Positions 16,080 through 24,992 of a DNA stretch of 41,769 bases are shown piece by piece; positions within the stretch are counted from its first letter, which is position 1, and each line of letters starts with the position of its first letter. The notes under the pieces are model-generated. The model did no database searches, was not told where the DNA came from, and saw only the letters and a program-made list of their open reading frames with translations. Source of the stretch: Acidobacteriota bacterium. Lineage in GTDB: Bacteria; Acidobacteriota; Terriglobia; Bryobacterales; Bryobacteraceae. The stretch lies in contig JACRKW010000074.1 in NCBI GenBank assembly GCA_016215215.1, positions 1 to 41,769 on the forward strand. Direction: 5' to 3'. Made by a program: the position numbers and the translations under genes.

Positions 16080-17963
16080 TTACTTGAACTCCAGCGTGAC
16101 CAGTTCTCCGGCGATGGGCGGCGAGGGCGGTGCGGGTTTGGGCCGGGCGGCGGCTTTGGGCGCGGCTTTAGTTGCCGCCTTCGCGGGCGCCTTGGCGGCC
16201 GGCGGTTTGGCCGCCGACGGCGCAGGCGCGGAAGTAGGCAGGCGTCCGGCGACATAGCCGGCCTCCACGGGTGGGGCCGGTTTCTGGGGGCCGCAGATAA
16301 ACTCGCGGCGGGCCGAGCTGGTTCCCCTGAGCATGACCTGGTTCAGTTTCTCGGTAAACAGGATGGTCCGCTGGGCGGGCGTCTTGCCGGCGGCGGGGCG
16401 GGTTTCGACGTGGAACATGACGGAGGCGGCGCCGCAGTCGAGCAGCACGAGATTGCCGGTGACGGAGGAGTCGCCCTGGGGAGTCGCCCACGTGCCAGGT
16501 GTGGTCACTGGGGGCTTGGCAGCCGCTCGGGCGGCGGGGGCGGTCTCGACCTCACGTAGCGCCCCGCGGGCCATTTCGGATTGCTGCGGGGTGGCTGCCG
16601 CCTCGACTGCGCGCAGGGCGGAAGCGCGGGCGGCCTCCCGATTGCCGGCAGCGAGCTGGGCGCGGGCGAGGGCCTCCCAGAACATGGACTGCCGGGGAAG
16701 GATCTCGACGGCGCGTTGGAGCGCGGCGACGGCCTCCTGGGCGCGGCCTTGCCGGAGTTGTCCGGCGCCGAGGAAGAACCATGCCTCGGCGAAGGAAGGG
16801 TTGGATTGCACGGTGCGCTCCAGGCTCTCCATGACGAGCGCTTCGGGGCCGCGGGTGTCCCTGACCAGCATGGCGTATTCGAACTGGGTGGAGGCGCGGG
16901 TATCGCCCAGCGCCATGGCGCGTTCGAGATTTGCGCGGGCGGCGTCGTAACTGGAGCGGCGCAGGGCTGCGTAGCCGAGCCCGGCGACGGGGGCGGGGTG
17001 GGTGGGCCACTTCTTGGCGATCTCACTGTAGGCCGACTCCGCCTCGGCGGTTTTGCCGCAATCGAGGAGTGCGTCGGCGCGGGCCAGCCGCGCGTCGAGG
17101 TCGGAGAGGCCGGTGACTATGTAGGCGGAGGGCTGCGGGAGCAGGCCCAGGGCGACCTCGCGCTCAGGCAGTTGCCGGGCGGCGACGGCGGCGCGGGCGG
17201 CGGCGATGGCTTCGGGGAAGCCCAGATTGAAGGTCTCAGCGAATGCGGCCTGCTGCGACTTGCCGGCGCGGATGGCCTGCTGGAAGGCAGTGATGCGGTC
17301 GCGAGGAGACGGCGCACGGAAGAGGAAGTGCGTGAGAGCCCAGCTTTGGGCATAGAACAACGTGGAGGCGCGCGAATCGGTATAGACTGGATCACGGTTT
17401 CCGACCGAGGCGAAGAGCGACGGCTCCATCCATGATTCGCGATTGAGGAGTTCAAGATGAGCCTGCACGGGTCTGCCGGCGATGGCCTTGCCGGCGGCGC
17501 TTTGAGTACCTGGGGCAAGAGTGGAGAAGTATTCGGCGAGGCCCTCCTCCAGCCATTGGGGCAGAGGGCCGGTGGAGTGGTGGAGCGCGAGGTGGACGTA
17601 CTCGTGGCGTGCGGCGCGGAGGGTGTCCTCGCCGATGTCGGCAAGCACGATCAGGTCGCGGCCGGCCGCGGGCTGGAAGAGTCCGTTGTTGTTGGTGGCG
17701 GTGCGGAAGGCGTCGAAGTCCTGGGCGCGGCGAAAGAGAACAATGCGCACGGCGGGCGCCGCGTCGGGCCGTTGCCATCCGGTGGCGCGGAACGCCGCGT
17801 CGATCTCCAGGAGGCGCGACAGGACGGCCGAACCGGTCTTGGGCCCGGCGTCGGTAAGCAGTTCCCAGCGGCCCGATTCGAGCTTCAGCCAGCGCGGGGC
17901 GGCCTGAAGCAGCCCGAGGGACAGAACGGCCAGTGCGGTGAGGAGTTTGCGTGGGTGGGGCAC
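16080..17963 (-). CDS. Secreted gluzincin-like metallopeptidase with TPR repeats
   Basis: From a GTG start at 17963 the protein (627 residues) begins with a clean signal peptide PHPRKLLTALAVLSLGLLQA. An HEYVH zinc motif (about H120, E121, H124) followed by WLEEGLAEYF supplies a third glutamate ligand, the pattern of DUF1570-like and M1-like gluzincins. Residues of about 270-470 form TPR-type helical repeats, and the tail is a low-complexity Ala/Lys/Pro segment before GELVTLEFK. An ATG further upstream at 18017 would add 18 residues that spoil the signal peptide, so the GTG is preferred. The gene is divergent from the GAF-ANTAR gene. Confidence 0.82.
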   Translation of the reverse strand: MPHPRKLLTALAVLSLGLLQAAPRWLKLESGRWELLTDAGPKTGSAVLSRLLEIDAAFRATGWQRPDAAPAVRIVLFRRAQDFDAFRTATNNNGLFQPAAGRDLIVLADIGEDTLRAARHEYVHLALHHSTGPLPQWLEEGLAEYFSTLAPGTQSAAGKAIAGRPVQAHLELLNRESWMEPSLFASVGNRDPVYTDSRASTLFYAQSWALTHFLFRAPSPRDRITAFQQAIRAGKSQQAAFAETFNLGFPEAIAAARAAVAARQLPEREVALGLLPQPSAYIVTGLSDLDARLARADALLDCGKTAEAESAYSEIAKKWPTHPAPVAGLGYAALRRSSYDAARANLERAMALGDTRASTQFEYAMLVRDTRGPEALVMESLERTVQSNPSFAEAWFFLGAGQLRQGRAQEAVAALQRAVEILPRQSMFWEALARAQLAAGNREAARASALRAVEAAATPQQSEMARGALREVETAPAARAAAKPPVTTPGTWATPQGDSSVTGNLVLLDCGAASVMFHVETRPAAGKTPAQRTILFTEKLNQVMLRGTSSARREFICGPQKPAPPVEAGYVAGRLPTSAPAPSAAKPPAAKAPAKAATKAAPKAAARPKPAPPSPPIAGELVTLEFK

Positions 17964-17992
17964 GATAGAATGGGTCTGATAGAAAGTTTCGA

Positions 17993-18022
17993 TTGGACCA
18001 TGTGGGGCCCAATTCATATCCT
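17993..18022 (+). promoter_or_regulatory. Candidate promoter of the GAF-ANTAR gene
   Basis: TTGGAC (17993-17998) and TATCCT (18017-18022) are separated by 18 bp, resembling -35 and -10 elements. The ATG at 18032 follows the -10 by 9 nt, so the transcript would have almost no leader, and no Shine-Dalgarno is visible. Confidence 0.4.
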
Positions 18023-18031
18023 ACAGTCAGC

Positions 18032-18811
18032 ATGGCCACTTTGACGTTCATGGAACCAAACACCAGTCAGGTATCGCTACTGCACCGGATCAGCAGTATC
18101 GTGAGTTCGAACCGCTCGGTGGACGAGATGCTGGGCGAGATTGTGGGAATGACGGTACAGGTGACGGGGTGCGATGCGTGTCTGGTGTACATGTTCGAGC
18201 CCGAGAGCAGCGAGATCGTGCTGCGTGCGTCGCAGGTGCCGCACGCGGCCGAGATCGGCCACCTGAGCGTGAAGGTGGGCGAGGGTATCACGGGGTGGGT
18301 GTTTGAGAACAAGAGCGTGGTGGCGCTGGCGGCCAACGCGCAGTCGGACCAGCGCTTCATCCGTCTGCCGGGACTGATCGAGGACACCTACGAGGCGTTC
18401 TGCGCGGTGCCGATTGTGGCGGCGGGCCAGGTGATCGGCGTGATCAACGTGCACCACAAGGAGCGGCACGACCACGCGCCTGAAGAGTTGGCGCTGCTGA
18501 CGTTTGTGGGCGAGCAGATGGGAGGCGCGATCTCCAAGGCCAAGCTGCAGGACGAAAACGCGCGGCTGGTGGAAGAGACGCAGGAGATGAAGCGGCAGCT
18601 CGAGACGCGCAAGGTGGTGGAGCGCGCCAAAGGGATTCTGCAATTCAAGTATCACCTGACCGAGGAAGAGGCCTACCTGCGGCTAAGGAATGAGAGCCGC
18701 AGACTGCGGCGCCCCATGCGCGACCTGGCGGAAGCCATCATCCTGACCGAGGACTTCGCCCGCAAGGCAGGTGAGCCCGGGTCTTTGGATCGCGAAGTGG
18801 AAGGCGACTAA
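18032..18811 (+). CDS. GAF-ANTAR domain regulator (RNA-binding antiterminator type)
   Basis: A 259-residue cytoplasmic protein. The GAF domain (about 15-165) contains YMFEPESSEIVLRASQ, GEGITGWV and CAVPIVAAGQVIGVINVHHK; a short coiled coil (175-200) leads to a C-terminal ANTAR domain with VVERAKGILQFKYHLTEEEA and RRPMRDLAEAIIL. ANTAR domains bind paired hairpins in nascent RNA to prevent termination. GAF would sense a small ligand. No downstream partner gene is on the same strand, so its targets are elsewhere. The start at 18032 is preferred over an in-frame codon at 17993, which falls in the promoter-like sequence. Confidence 0.9.
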   Translation: MATLTFMEPNTSQVSLLHRISSIVSSNRSVDEMLGEIVGMTVQVTGCDACLVYMFEPESSEIVLRASQVPHAAEIGHLSVKVGEGITGWVFENKSVVALAANAQSDQRFIRLPGLIEDTYEAFCAVPIVAAGQVIGVINVHHKERHDHAPEELALLTFVGEQMGGAISKAKLQDENARLVEETQEMKRQLETRKVVERAKGILQFKYHLTEEEAYLRLRNESRRLRRPMRDLAEAIILTEDFARKAGEPGSLDREVEGD

Positions 18812-18824
18812 GACTCAGCCGGGC

Positions 18825-20009
18825 CTAGAGACCGGTCACCGACTGCCGGGTGATCTCCGCCAACGAGCGTGCGCCGCACTGCTGCATGATGAGGCGGAAC
18901 TCTGCCTGGAGCAGATCGATGATCTTTTCGACGCCTGCCTGGCCGAATGCGCCCAGGCCCCAGACGTAGGGGCGGCCGATGGCGACGGCGCGTGCGCCAA
19001 GGGCGAGAGCCTTGAAGATGTCGGTGCCGCGGCGGAAGCCCCCGTCGATCAAGACAGGGAGGGTTGAGCCTGCGCCGTCGAGCACCTCGGAAAGGCTCTC
19101 AATGGTGGCGCGGCCGGTCTCTTCGGCGCGGCCACCGTGATTGGAGACGACGATGGCGTCGACACCATGCTCGCGGCAGAGGCGGGCGTCCTCGCGGGTA
19201 ACGATGCCTTTGAGCACGAGCTTCATCTTCGTCATGCGGCGGAGCCGGTCGACGTAACCCCAGGTGAGCGTGGCATTGTATGGGACCAACCCGGCGACGT
19301 CCAGACCTTTGAAGATGGGACGGCGGAAAGATGAAGCCGGCATGGAGTCGCCGTGACAGGACGAACACCGGCGCTTATCGAGACGCTCGAACCGTTTCTG
19401 GGTTTCGGGATTGCGGCCGGCGGGGATGTCGGTAGTGAGCACCAGCACGGGGCAGCCGGCGGCTTCGGCGCGCTGGACCACACGCTCGGCGACGGTGAGT
19501 GAACTGGTGGGGTAGAGCTGGAACCAGACTGGGCGGCCGCCTTCACGATTGACCTGCTCGACGCTGTAAGAAGAGAAGGTGGAGAGGATCTGGAGGGTGC
19601 GTTTCTGTTTGGCGGCGCGGGCGACGCCTGCCTCGCCTTCGGCGTGGAACGCTCCCTGGTTGGCGACGGGGGCCAGGAGTATGGGGGTGTCCCACTTCGT
19701 GCCGAGGAGGTCCACGCTCGTATCCACTGTGCTGACGTCGATGAGGCGGCGGGGGCGGAGTTGGATGCGGGCGAGCGCCTCGCGGTTGGCGCGCAGGGTG
19801 GCGTCGCCATCCACGCCGGTGGAGAGGTAGCCAAAGTGGGCAGGCGGGATGGCCTTGCGGGCAGCGTCTTCGAACTCCAGGACATTGAGGGCGTCCTTGA
19901 GGTCGGACAGCACGGCGCCATCGCCGGCGCCCGCGGCGAAGAGCGGGCTGCCGGCGAGAAGATGCAGGAAACGCCTGCGCGATGCGGCTGATCCCATGGC
20001 CCCGGTCAT
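18825..20009 (-). CDS. Exported FMN-dependent alpha-hydroxy-acid dehydrogenase with CxxCH insert
   Basis: A 394-residue enzyme of the lactate dehydrogenase/glycolate oxidase family. A Tat-type signal SRRRFLHLLAG (10-20) indicates export as a folded flavoprotein. Active-site residues are visible: Y61 (FGYLSTG), Y166 (QLYP), D194 (TTDIP), K267 (LKGI), H291 and R294 (SNHGGR), and the FMN phosphate motif DGGFRRGTDI. In the variable loop after GRNPETQKRF there is C215-S-S-C-H219, a CxxCH motif as used for covalent heme c. It starts 6 nt after the upstream TIM-barrel gene on the same strand, so the two form an operon; TACAAT lies 8 nt before its ATG. It probably oxidises a 2-hydroxy acid and passes electrons to the respiratory chain. 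Confidence 0.92.
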   Translation of the reverse strand: MTGAMGSAASRRRFLHLLAGSPLFAAGAGDGAVLSDLKDALNVLEFEDAARKAIPPAHFGYLSTGVDGDATLRANREALARIQLRPRRLIDVSTVDTSVDLLGTKWDTPILLAPVANQGAFHAEGEAGVARAAKQKRTLQILSTFSSYSVEQVNREGGRPVWFQLYPTSSLTVAERVVQRAEAAGCPVLVLTTDIPAGRNPETQKRFERLDKRRCSSCHGDSMPASSFRRPIFKGLDVAGLVPYNATLTWGYVDRLRRMTKMKLVLKGIVTREDARLCREHGVDAIVVSNHGGRAEETGRATIESLSEVLDGAGSTLPVLIDGGFRRGTDIFKALALGARAVAIGRPYVWGLGAFGQAGVEKIIDLLQAEFRLIMQQCGARSLAEITRQSVTGL

Positions 20010-20015
20010 GGGGGA

Positions 20016-21029
20016 CTATTGTAGCGCGGCGGGCAAGATCTCGCGGACGAATTGGGCGGTCTGGCCGATTTGGTCGTTGAAGCGCTGATACAGCCCGATG
20101 ATAACGGGGTCGGTGGGCTTGATGCCGTTCAGGGCGACGGTCATGCGCTCCTTCACCTCCTTGGGAGAGTTGACGGTGCGGCCGGCGGCGAGGACCTTGT
20201 AGGTGAGGCAGGGCTTTTTCGCTGTACGGATGGTCTGCATCATGCGGGGCGGGTCGGAGGGCAGGTAGATCTCGCCGAGGGGGACCTGGCCGAGGATCTT
20301 CTCGAACTCGGCGCGGGGGCGGTTCATGTAGTAGAGGCTGGTCATGAAGTAGTCGATGTCCCAGCCCTTCTCCTCGGCATACTCCACTTCCAGAGGGTTG
20401 TGGCAGGAGAGACCAACCATGACACCCACGTCGCGGATGCGCTTGAGGTAGTCGAGGGACTTGTCGAGCTGGCCCATGTCCCAGAAGCGGTTGGTGGCGG
20501 CGCCGTGCTGGGCGATACCCATGGGTTTCAGCTTGGCGACGCGGGGCAGGATCTCGGGGGTGTTGTTGAAGTCGGGGCGGGAGAGGACGAGCAGTTGGAG
20601 TTTACCGCCCTGCTCCTTGTACTTGAGCCAGTCGGTCTCCAGGCGTTCGCTCCAACTTGCCTGCCAGGTGTTGAGACCGGCGCGCTCGAGCTCCTTCAGG
20701 AAGGCGATGACGCGGGCGGTGGTGTGGTACTCGCCCATGTGAGCGGAGAAGAGATAGTTGAAGTGCGAGTAGCCGTAAATGGTGTTGGCGCCGGCGATCA
20801 GGCGGGTGAGCTGGTACTTGCCGAAGGGGATGGTAGGCAGCAGAGGGCCGGGTTTGGCTTCAGGGACTCGTCCGTCCGGGGGATCGGCGGGGGCGGCCTG
20901 GGCGTTGGCGGCGGCGAGCCAGGCGGCGATGGTGCCGGCTCCGCGGAAGAGGTCGCGGCGGTCGACGCCGGGATCGTCCACCGGTTCCAGTTCGGTCATG
21001 CCGTTCATCCAGGGGGGCTCGTGTTCCAT
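20016..21029 (-). CDS. Exported protein of aldo/keto-reductase-like TIM-barrel type, function unknown
   Basis: A 337-residue protein. An N-terminal RRDLFRGAGTIAAWLAAANA segment is a Tat-like signal. The mature part starts PFGKYQLTRLIAGANTIYGY, which resembles the first strand of aldo/keto reductases, and continues with regular strand-helix units (GLNTWQASW, KLQLLVLSRP, MGIAQHGAATNRFWD, VGVMVGLSCHNP, DIDYFMTSLYYMNR). No NADPH or catalytic Tyr-Lys-His set could be assigned with confidence. Several ATGs are possible (21029, 21008, 20999). It is followed within 6 nt by the FMN dehydrogenase and diverges from the polysaccharide-lyase gene. Confidence 0.8.
   Translation of the reverse strand: MEHEPPWMNGMTELEPVDDPGVDRRDLFRGAGTIAAWLAAANAQAAPADPPDGRVPEAKPGPLLPTIPFGKYQLTRLIAGANTIYGYSHFNYLFSAHMGEYHTTARVIAFLKELERAGLNTWQASWSERLETDWLKYKEQGGKLQLLVLSRPDFNNTPEILPRVAKLKPMGIAQHGAATNRFWDMGQLDKSLDYLKRIRDVGVMVGLSCHNPLEVEYAEEKGWDIDYFMTSLYYMNRPRAEFEKILGQVPLGEIYLPSDPPRMMQTIRTAKKPCLTYKVLAAGRTVNSPKEVKERMTVALNGIKPTDPVIIGLYQRFNDQIGQTAQFVREILPAALQ
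20018..20023 (-). promoter_or_regulatory. Candidate internal -10 box (TACAAT) for the FMN dehydrogenase
   Basis: TACAAT, five of six consensus bases, ends 8 nt before the ATG at 20009 and overlaps the stop codon of the upstream gene. It could give a leaderless transcript independent of the operon promoter. Confidence 0.35.
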
Positions 21030-21096
21030 GCACACCCTTGTATCACCATCGAATGCGTTCCGGGGGTTGGGTGGTAAGTTTGAACGAGAAGGCCTC

Positions 21097-23661
21097 ATGC
21101 GAATTCCAGCATTGATTCTCCTCTGCTGTTTCTTACTCTCCGCACAGGAAGGGCCGCGGATGATGGCGACCCAGACGGACCTGGCCGCGGCCGTGGCGCG
21201 GGCGGAAGCGGAGCCGTGGGCGCGGGCGGTGATGGACCAGACGGTGAATGCGGCCAAGGCGTGGCCGCAGTCGCACCTGACCAAGTACGGGTTGAAGGAA
21301 CTGGCTTTGCCCCCGGAGCCAGGGCAGTGGACGCTGTGGGACGTGTGTCCGGTGCATGGTGTGAGTCTCAGATACACGCCGCCGGACGTGAAGACATGCC
21401 CCATCGACAACAAGCGCTGGTCGGGCTGGCCGTACGACCAGGTGACCTACGACCGGCGTCTGGACGATCTTGCCGGAGCGGCTCGCGATCTGGGGCTGGC
21501 GTTCCGTTTCACCGGGGAACGCGTGTTTGCGGAGCAGTCGGCATGGATTCTGAAGGAGTTCGCCGCCAAGTACCTCTCCTATCCGTTGCACGACAAGGAC
21601 AACAGGAACACGCGCAGCGGGGCGCGCGTGCACGCGCAGACTCTGGACGAGGCCATCTGGCTGATCAACGTCGCCTGGGCTTACGATCTGCTGGCGGGCT
21701 CGGACGTGCTGACGGATGCCGACCGGGCCGACATCGAGAAGAACCTCCTTCGCGCCGCGGTGGAGACAATCCAGCGATACGATGCGGGTATTTCCAACTG
21801 GCAGTCGTGGCACAACGCTGCGATCGGGGCTGTGGGATTCGCTTTGGGCGATCAGGGATTGATCAGTGCGGCGATCGACGGCAAGTCAGGCTTCCGTTTC
21901 CAGATGCTGAATTCGGTGACGCCGGACGGCTACTGGTATGAAGGGGCGTGGGGCTACCATTTCTATGCCTTCGACGCGCACCTGAAGCTGGCCACGATGG
22001 CCTCCAGGAACGGCATCGACCTGTTCGGCGAACTGCCGCTGCGGCGGATGTTCGACGCGCCGCTGCAGCTTGTTCTGCCGAGCGGCAACCTACCGGCGTT
22101 CAACGACAGCAAGGAAGTGAACCTGTATGGGTACGACCGGCTGTACGAGTACGCCTGGGCGATGTACGGCGATCCGTCCTACGCCGCGGTGCTGGGGCGG
22201 AGGTCACGGTCACTGGACGCTTTGCTGTGGGGCAACCCGGAGATTCCCAAGGTGGAGTTGACGTCGATGGCATCGGCGGTATTCCCCGAGTCCGGCTACG
22301 CGGTGCTGCGGGCGCCGGAGGGCGACCACACCATAGCCATCAAGTTCGGCCCGCACGGCGGAGGGCACGGGCACTACGACAAGCTGAACTTCATCTCTTA
22401 CGCGCTGGGAGCGACCATGGGGCTGGACCCGGGCACGCAGTCCTACGCCGCGCCAACGCACAACACGTGGGACAAGGTCACGGTGGCGCACAACACGGTG
22501 GCGGTGGATGAGACGACGCAGGGGGAGTCCGCCGGCGCGCTCGTGTGGGCGGAGCTGGAGCACCCGGTTTATCGCGCCGTGCGCGCCTCGGCGGGCACGG
22601 GGGCGTACTGGCAGGCATTGCTGGCCCGAACAATGGTGTTGACCGGCGAATACGCGCTGGACGTGTTCGATGTGGAATCCCGGGATGGCGCCGAGCACCA
22701 GATGGATTGGATCTACCACAACGATGGCGTGCTGACGGACTTCCAGGCGGGCGCCGCTGCGACGGCATACCCGGCCTTCCCGAAGACGAACGGCTACCAG
22801 CACCTGACAGAAGCCAAGGCGGCCTCGACGGAGGAGGCGTGGCAGGTGGTAATCGACGCTGGAACCGCTGCGCCCTTCAACGGCTCGGCCTATGCGTCCA
22901 ATTCCAATGTGTCGGGGACGATTGCGCCGTCGGCCGAGCAAGCCGTGAGCGCCCCGAACTCGGTGAAGCTCACCTACGCCTTCAACGGCGCGGGCTACGT
23001 CCTGCTCACGGCCTCGCGGCTGGCGCCGCTGCCGGAGGCCGTGCCCGCGCGGGTGAAGCTGTGGGTGTACGGAGACAACTCCGGGCACAAGCTGGCATTT
23101 CGGTTGTACGATTCCACCGACGAGCGCTTCGTCACGCCGCAGGTGGTGGTGAACTGGACGGGGTGGAAGGAGTTCGAGTTCGATGCACCGGAAGGCTGGA
23201 GCCACTATCTGGGCAACAATGACGGAGTGTTGGATCTGCCGGTGAAGCAGATCTCGTTTGAGATCACCAACGCCGGCGGAGAGACTCCCAGGAGTGGAGT
23301 GCTGTACGCCGACGATGTCCGGTTCCTGTACGACGCCTGGCCGGAGACGACGGCGGCCGCGTTTGATCCGCCACTGAGGAAGATCCGGGTGTGGATGCTG
23401 GGCGCGCCGGGCACGACGGTGGTGACCGGGCGCGGCCTGGGTCCGGTGCTGCCGAACACCGCGCCGTTTGTGATGGCGCGCAGGAAGGCCGCTGGCACTC
23501 AGTTTGTCACGCTGCTGGAGCCGTTCGAGCGGCAGCCTGCCGTGACGGCGTTCGAGAGGGACGCCGAAGGCCGGTTTGTGGTGGAGACGGCGGCGTTCCG
23601 CGACACGTTTCGGGTGACGGCGGAGGGGGTGCGGGAGTTTGAACGGACGCGCAAGGAATGA
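21097..23661 (+). CDS. Secreted heparinase II/III / alginate-lyase-like polysaccharide lyase
   Basis: An 854-residue exported enzyme. Signal peptide MRIPALILLCCFLLSAQ is followed by an alpha/alpha-toroid (about 50-370) with NWQSWHN (234-240), holding the family's catalytic Asn/His, and then the beta-sandwich of heparinase II/III proteins with GGGHGHYDKLN (H424, H426, Y427). An inserted jelly-roll-like module (about 610-750, KLWVYGDNSGHKLAFRLYD) looks carbohydrate-binding. It would cleave uronic-acid polysaccharides by beta-elimination. AGAAGG precedes the ATG. The frame is open upstream only as shadow of the opposite-strand gene. It heads a plus-strand unit with NDH-2 and an Ig-like protein, gaps 25 and 10 nt. 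Confidence 0.9.
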   Translation: MRIPALILLCCFLLSAQEGPRMMATQTDLAAAVARAEAEPWARAVMDQTVNAAKAWPQSHLTKYGLKELALPPEPGQWTLWDVCPVHGVSLRYTPPDVKTCPIDNKRWSGWPYDQVTYDRRLDDLAGAARDLGLAFRFTGERVFAEQSAWILKEFAAKYLSYPLHDKDNRNTRSGARVHAQTLDEAIWLINVAWAYDLLAGSDVLTDADRADIEKNLLRAAVETIQRYDAGISNWQSWHNAAIGAVGFALGDQGLISAAIDGKSGFRFQMLNSVTPDGYWYEGAWGYHFYAFDAHLKLATMASRNGIDLFGELPLRRMFDAPLQLVLPSGNLPAFNDSKEVNLYGYDRLYEYAWAMYGDPSYAAVLGRRSRSLDALLWGNPEIPKVELTSMASAVFPESGYAVLRAPEGDHTIAIKFGPHGGGHGHYDKLNFISYALGATMGLDPGTQSYAAPTHNTWDKVTVAHNTVAVDETTQGESAGALVWAELEHPVYRAVRASAGTGAYWQALLARTMVLTGEYALDVFDVESRDGAEHQMDWIYHNDGVLTDFQAGAAATAYPAFPKTNGYQHLTEAKAASTEEAWQVVIDAGTAAPFNGSAYASNSNVSGTIAPSAEQAVSAPNSVKLTYAFNGAGYVLLTASRLAPLPEAVPARVKLWVYGDNSGHKLAFRLYDSTDERFVTPQVVVNWTGWKEFEFDAPEGWSHYLGNNDGVLDLPVKQISFEITNAGGETPRSGVLYADDVRFLYDAWPETTAAAFDPPLRKIRVWMLGAPGTTVVTGRGLGPVLPNTAPFVMARRKAAGTQFVTLLEPFERQPAVTAFERDAEGRFVVETAAFRDTFRVTAEGVREFERTRKE

Positions 23662-23686
23662 TGCAGCCGGCCGCCGGTGATTGAAG

Positions 23687-24982
23687 ATGAACTTGCCGCA
23701 CGTGGTGATCATCGGCGGAGGATTCGGCGGCCTGACCGCGGCGCGTGCGCTGCGGAGGCTGCCGGTGCGAGTGACGCTGATCGATCGCGCCAACCACCAT
23801 CTCTTCCAGCCACTGTTGTACCAGGTGGCGACGGCGATGCTGATGCCGGGGCAGATCGCCGCGCCGATCAGGCAGGTGCTCCAGCGGCACCGGCGTGCCC
23901 AGGTGGTGCTTGGCGATGTGACAGGGGTGGAAGCCGGGCGGCGGCAGGTGATCTACCATGCTGGAGAGTCCGGCCAACAACGGCTGGACTACGACTACCT
24001 GATTGTGGCGACGGGGGTGCGGCACAGTTACTTCGGCCGCGGGGACTTTGAGCCGTTTGCGCCGGGGTTGAAGACGCTTGGGGATGCGACACACGTGCGG
24101 AACCGGATCCTGTCGGCTTTCGAGGCCGCCGAACGGGAGACCGATGTGGCGAAGCGCCGGGCGCTGCTGACATTTGTGGTGGTAGGCGGCGGCCCGACGG
24201 GGGTGGAGCTAGCCGGGGCGATCGCTGAGCTGGCTAGGGTGGCGATGAAGGAGGATTTCCGGCGGATCGACACGCGGCTGACGAGGATCCTGCTAGTGGA
24301 GGCCGGGCCGCGAATATTGCCATCGTTCAGCGAGGACTTGGCGGCGGCAGCCACGGGCCGGCTACGGGCAATGGGCGTGGATGTGGCCTGTGGCTCCGCG
24401 GTGGAGGAGATCGACGATGGCGGCGTACGCGTGGGCGGGGTGGCGGTGGCGGGCCGGACGGTGCTCTGGGCCGCTGGAGTGGAAGGGAGCCCAGCGGCGG
24501 CGTGGCTTGGTGCGCCGCGTGACCGCGCCGGGCGCGTGCAGGTGCGCTATGACCTGAGCGTGCCGGACAGGCCGGAGATCTTCGTGATCGGGGATGTGGC
24601 GGCGTTTGAGCAGGACGGGCGGCAACTTCCCGGAGTGGCGCAGGTGGCGCTGCAAATGGGGCGGCATGCGGCCCGGGTGATTGAGGCGCGGTTGCTGAAC
24701 GATGCGCCTCCGCCGCCGTTTTCCTACCGCGACACGGGCAATCTGGCGGTGGTGGGGCGGAACTATGCGGTACTCGAGCGAGGCAGATTGCGGCTCTCCG
24801 GGTATCCGGCCTGGGCTGTGTGGTCGATGATCCACATCCTGTTTCTGGCGCTGCCGAACATGCGCGCGAGCGTGTTCCTGCAATGGGTTTGGTCGTATGT
24901 GACTGGGCAGCTGGGCTCGCGATTAATTGTCGAGCAGAAGTTTTCCTCAAGTTCCGGCCGATCTTCCCGATCTGGGGGATGA
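23687..24982 (+). CDS. Type II NADH:quinone dehydrogenase (NDH-2-like)
   Basis: A 431-residue membrane-attached flavoprotein that would pass electrons from NADH to quinone without pumping protons. It has the FAD-binding GGGFGG loop (10-15), the quinone-site FQPLLYQVATAML region, the NADH-binding VVVGGGPTGVELAGA, and the C-terminal FAD motif FVIGDVAAF. The C-terminal segment WAVWSMIHILFLALPNMRAS fits the amphipathic membrane anchor of the family. ATG 23687 is preferred to a TTG six bases earlier. It sits between a polysaccharide lyase and an Ig-like gene, an unusual operon position. Confidence 0.93.
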   Translation: MNLPHVVIIGGGFGGLTAARALRRLPVRVTLIDRANHHLFQPLLYQVATAMLMPGQIAAPIRQVLQRHRRAQVVLGDVTGVEAGRRQVIYHAGESGQQRLDYDYLIVATGVRHSYFGRGDFEPFAPGLKTLGDATHVRNRILSAFEAAERETDVAKRRALLTFVVVGGGPTGVELAGAIAELARVAMKEDFRRIDTRLTRILLVEAGPRILPSFSEDLAAAATGRLRAMGVDVACGSAVEEIDDGGVRVGGVAVAGRTVLWAAGVEGSPAAAWLGAPRDRAGRVQVRYDLSVPDRPEIFVIGDVAAFEQDGRQLPGVAQVALQMGRHAARVIEARLLNDAPPPPFSYRDTGNLAVVGRNYAVLERGRLRLSGYPAWAVWSMIHILFLALPNMRASVFLQWVWSYVTGQLGSRLIVEQKFSSSSGRSSRSGG

Positions 24983-24992
24983 GGTCACCCGG

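Noticed and set aside
20779-21096. Extended N-terminus of the polysaccharide lyase in the same open frame
   Set aside because: This part is antisense of the opposite TIM-barrel gene; a signal peptide with a ribosome-binding site starts at 21097.
24980-24982. TGA of NDH-2 as a second selenocysteine codon
   Set aside because: The protein is already complete in length at this point and the sequence after it has no NDH-2 homology; the next gene starts 10 nt later.
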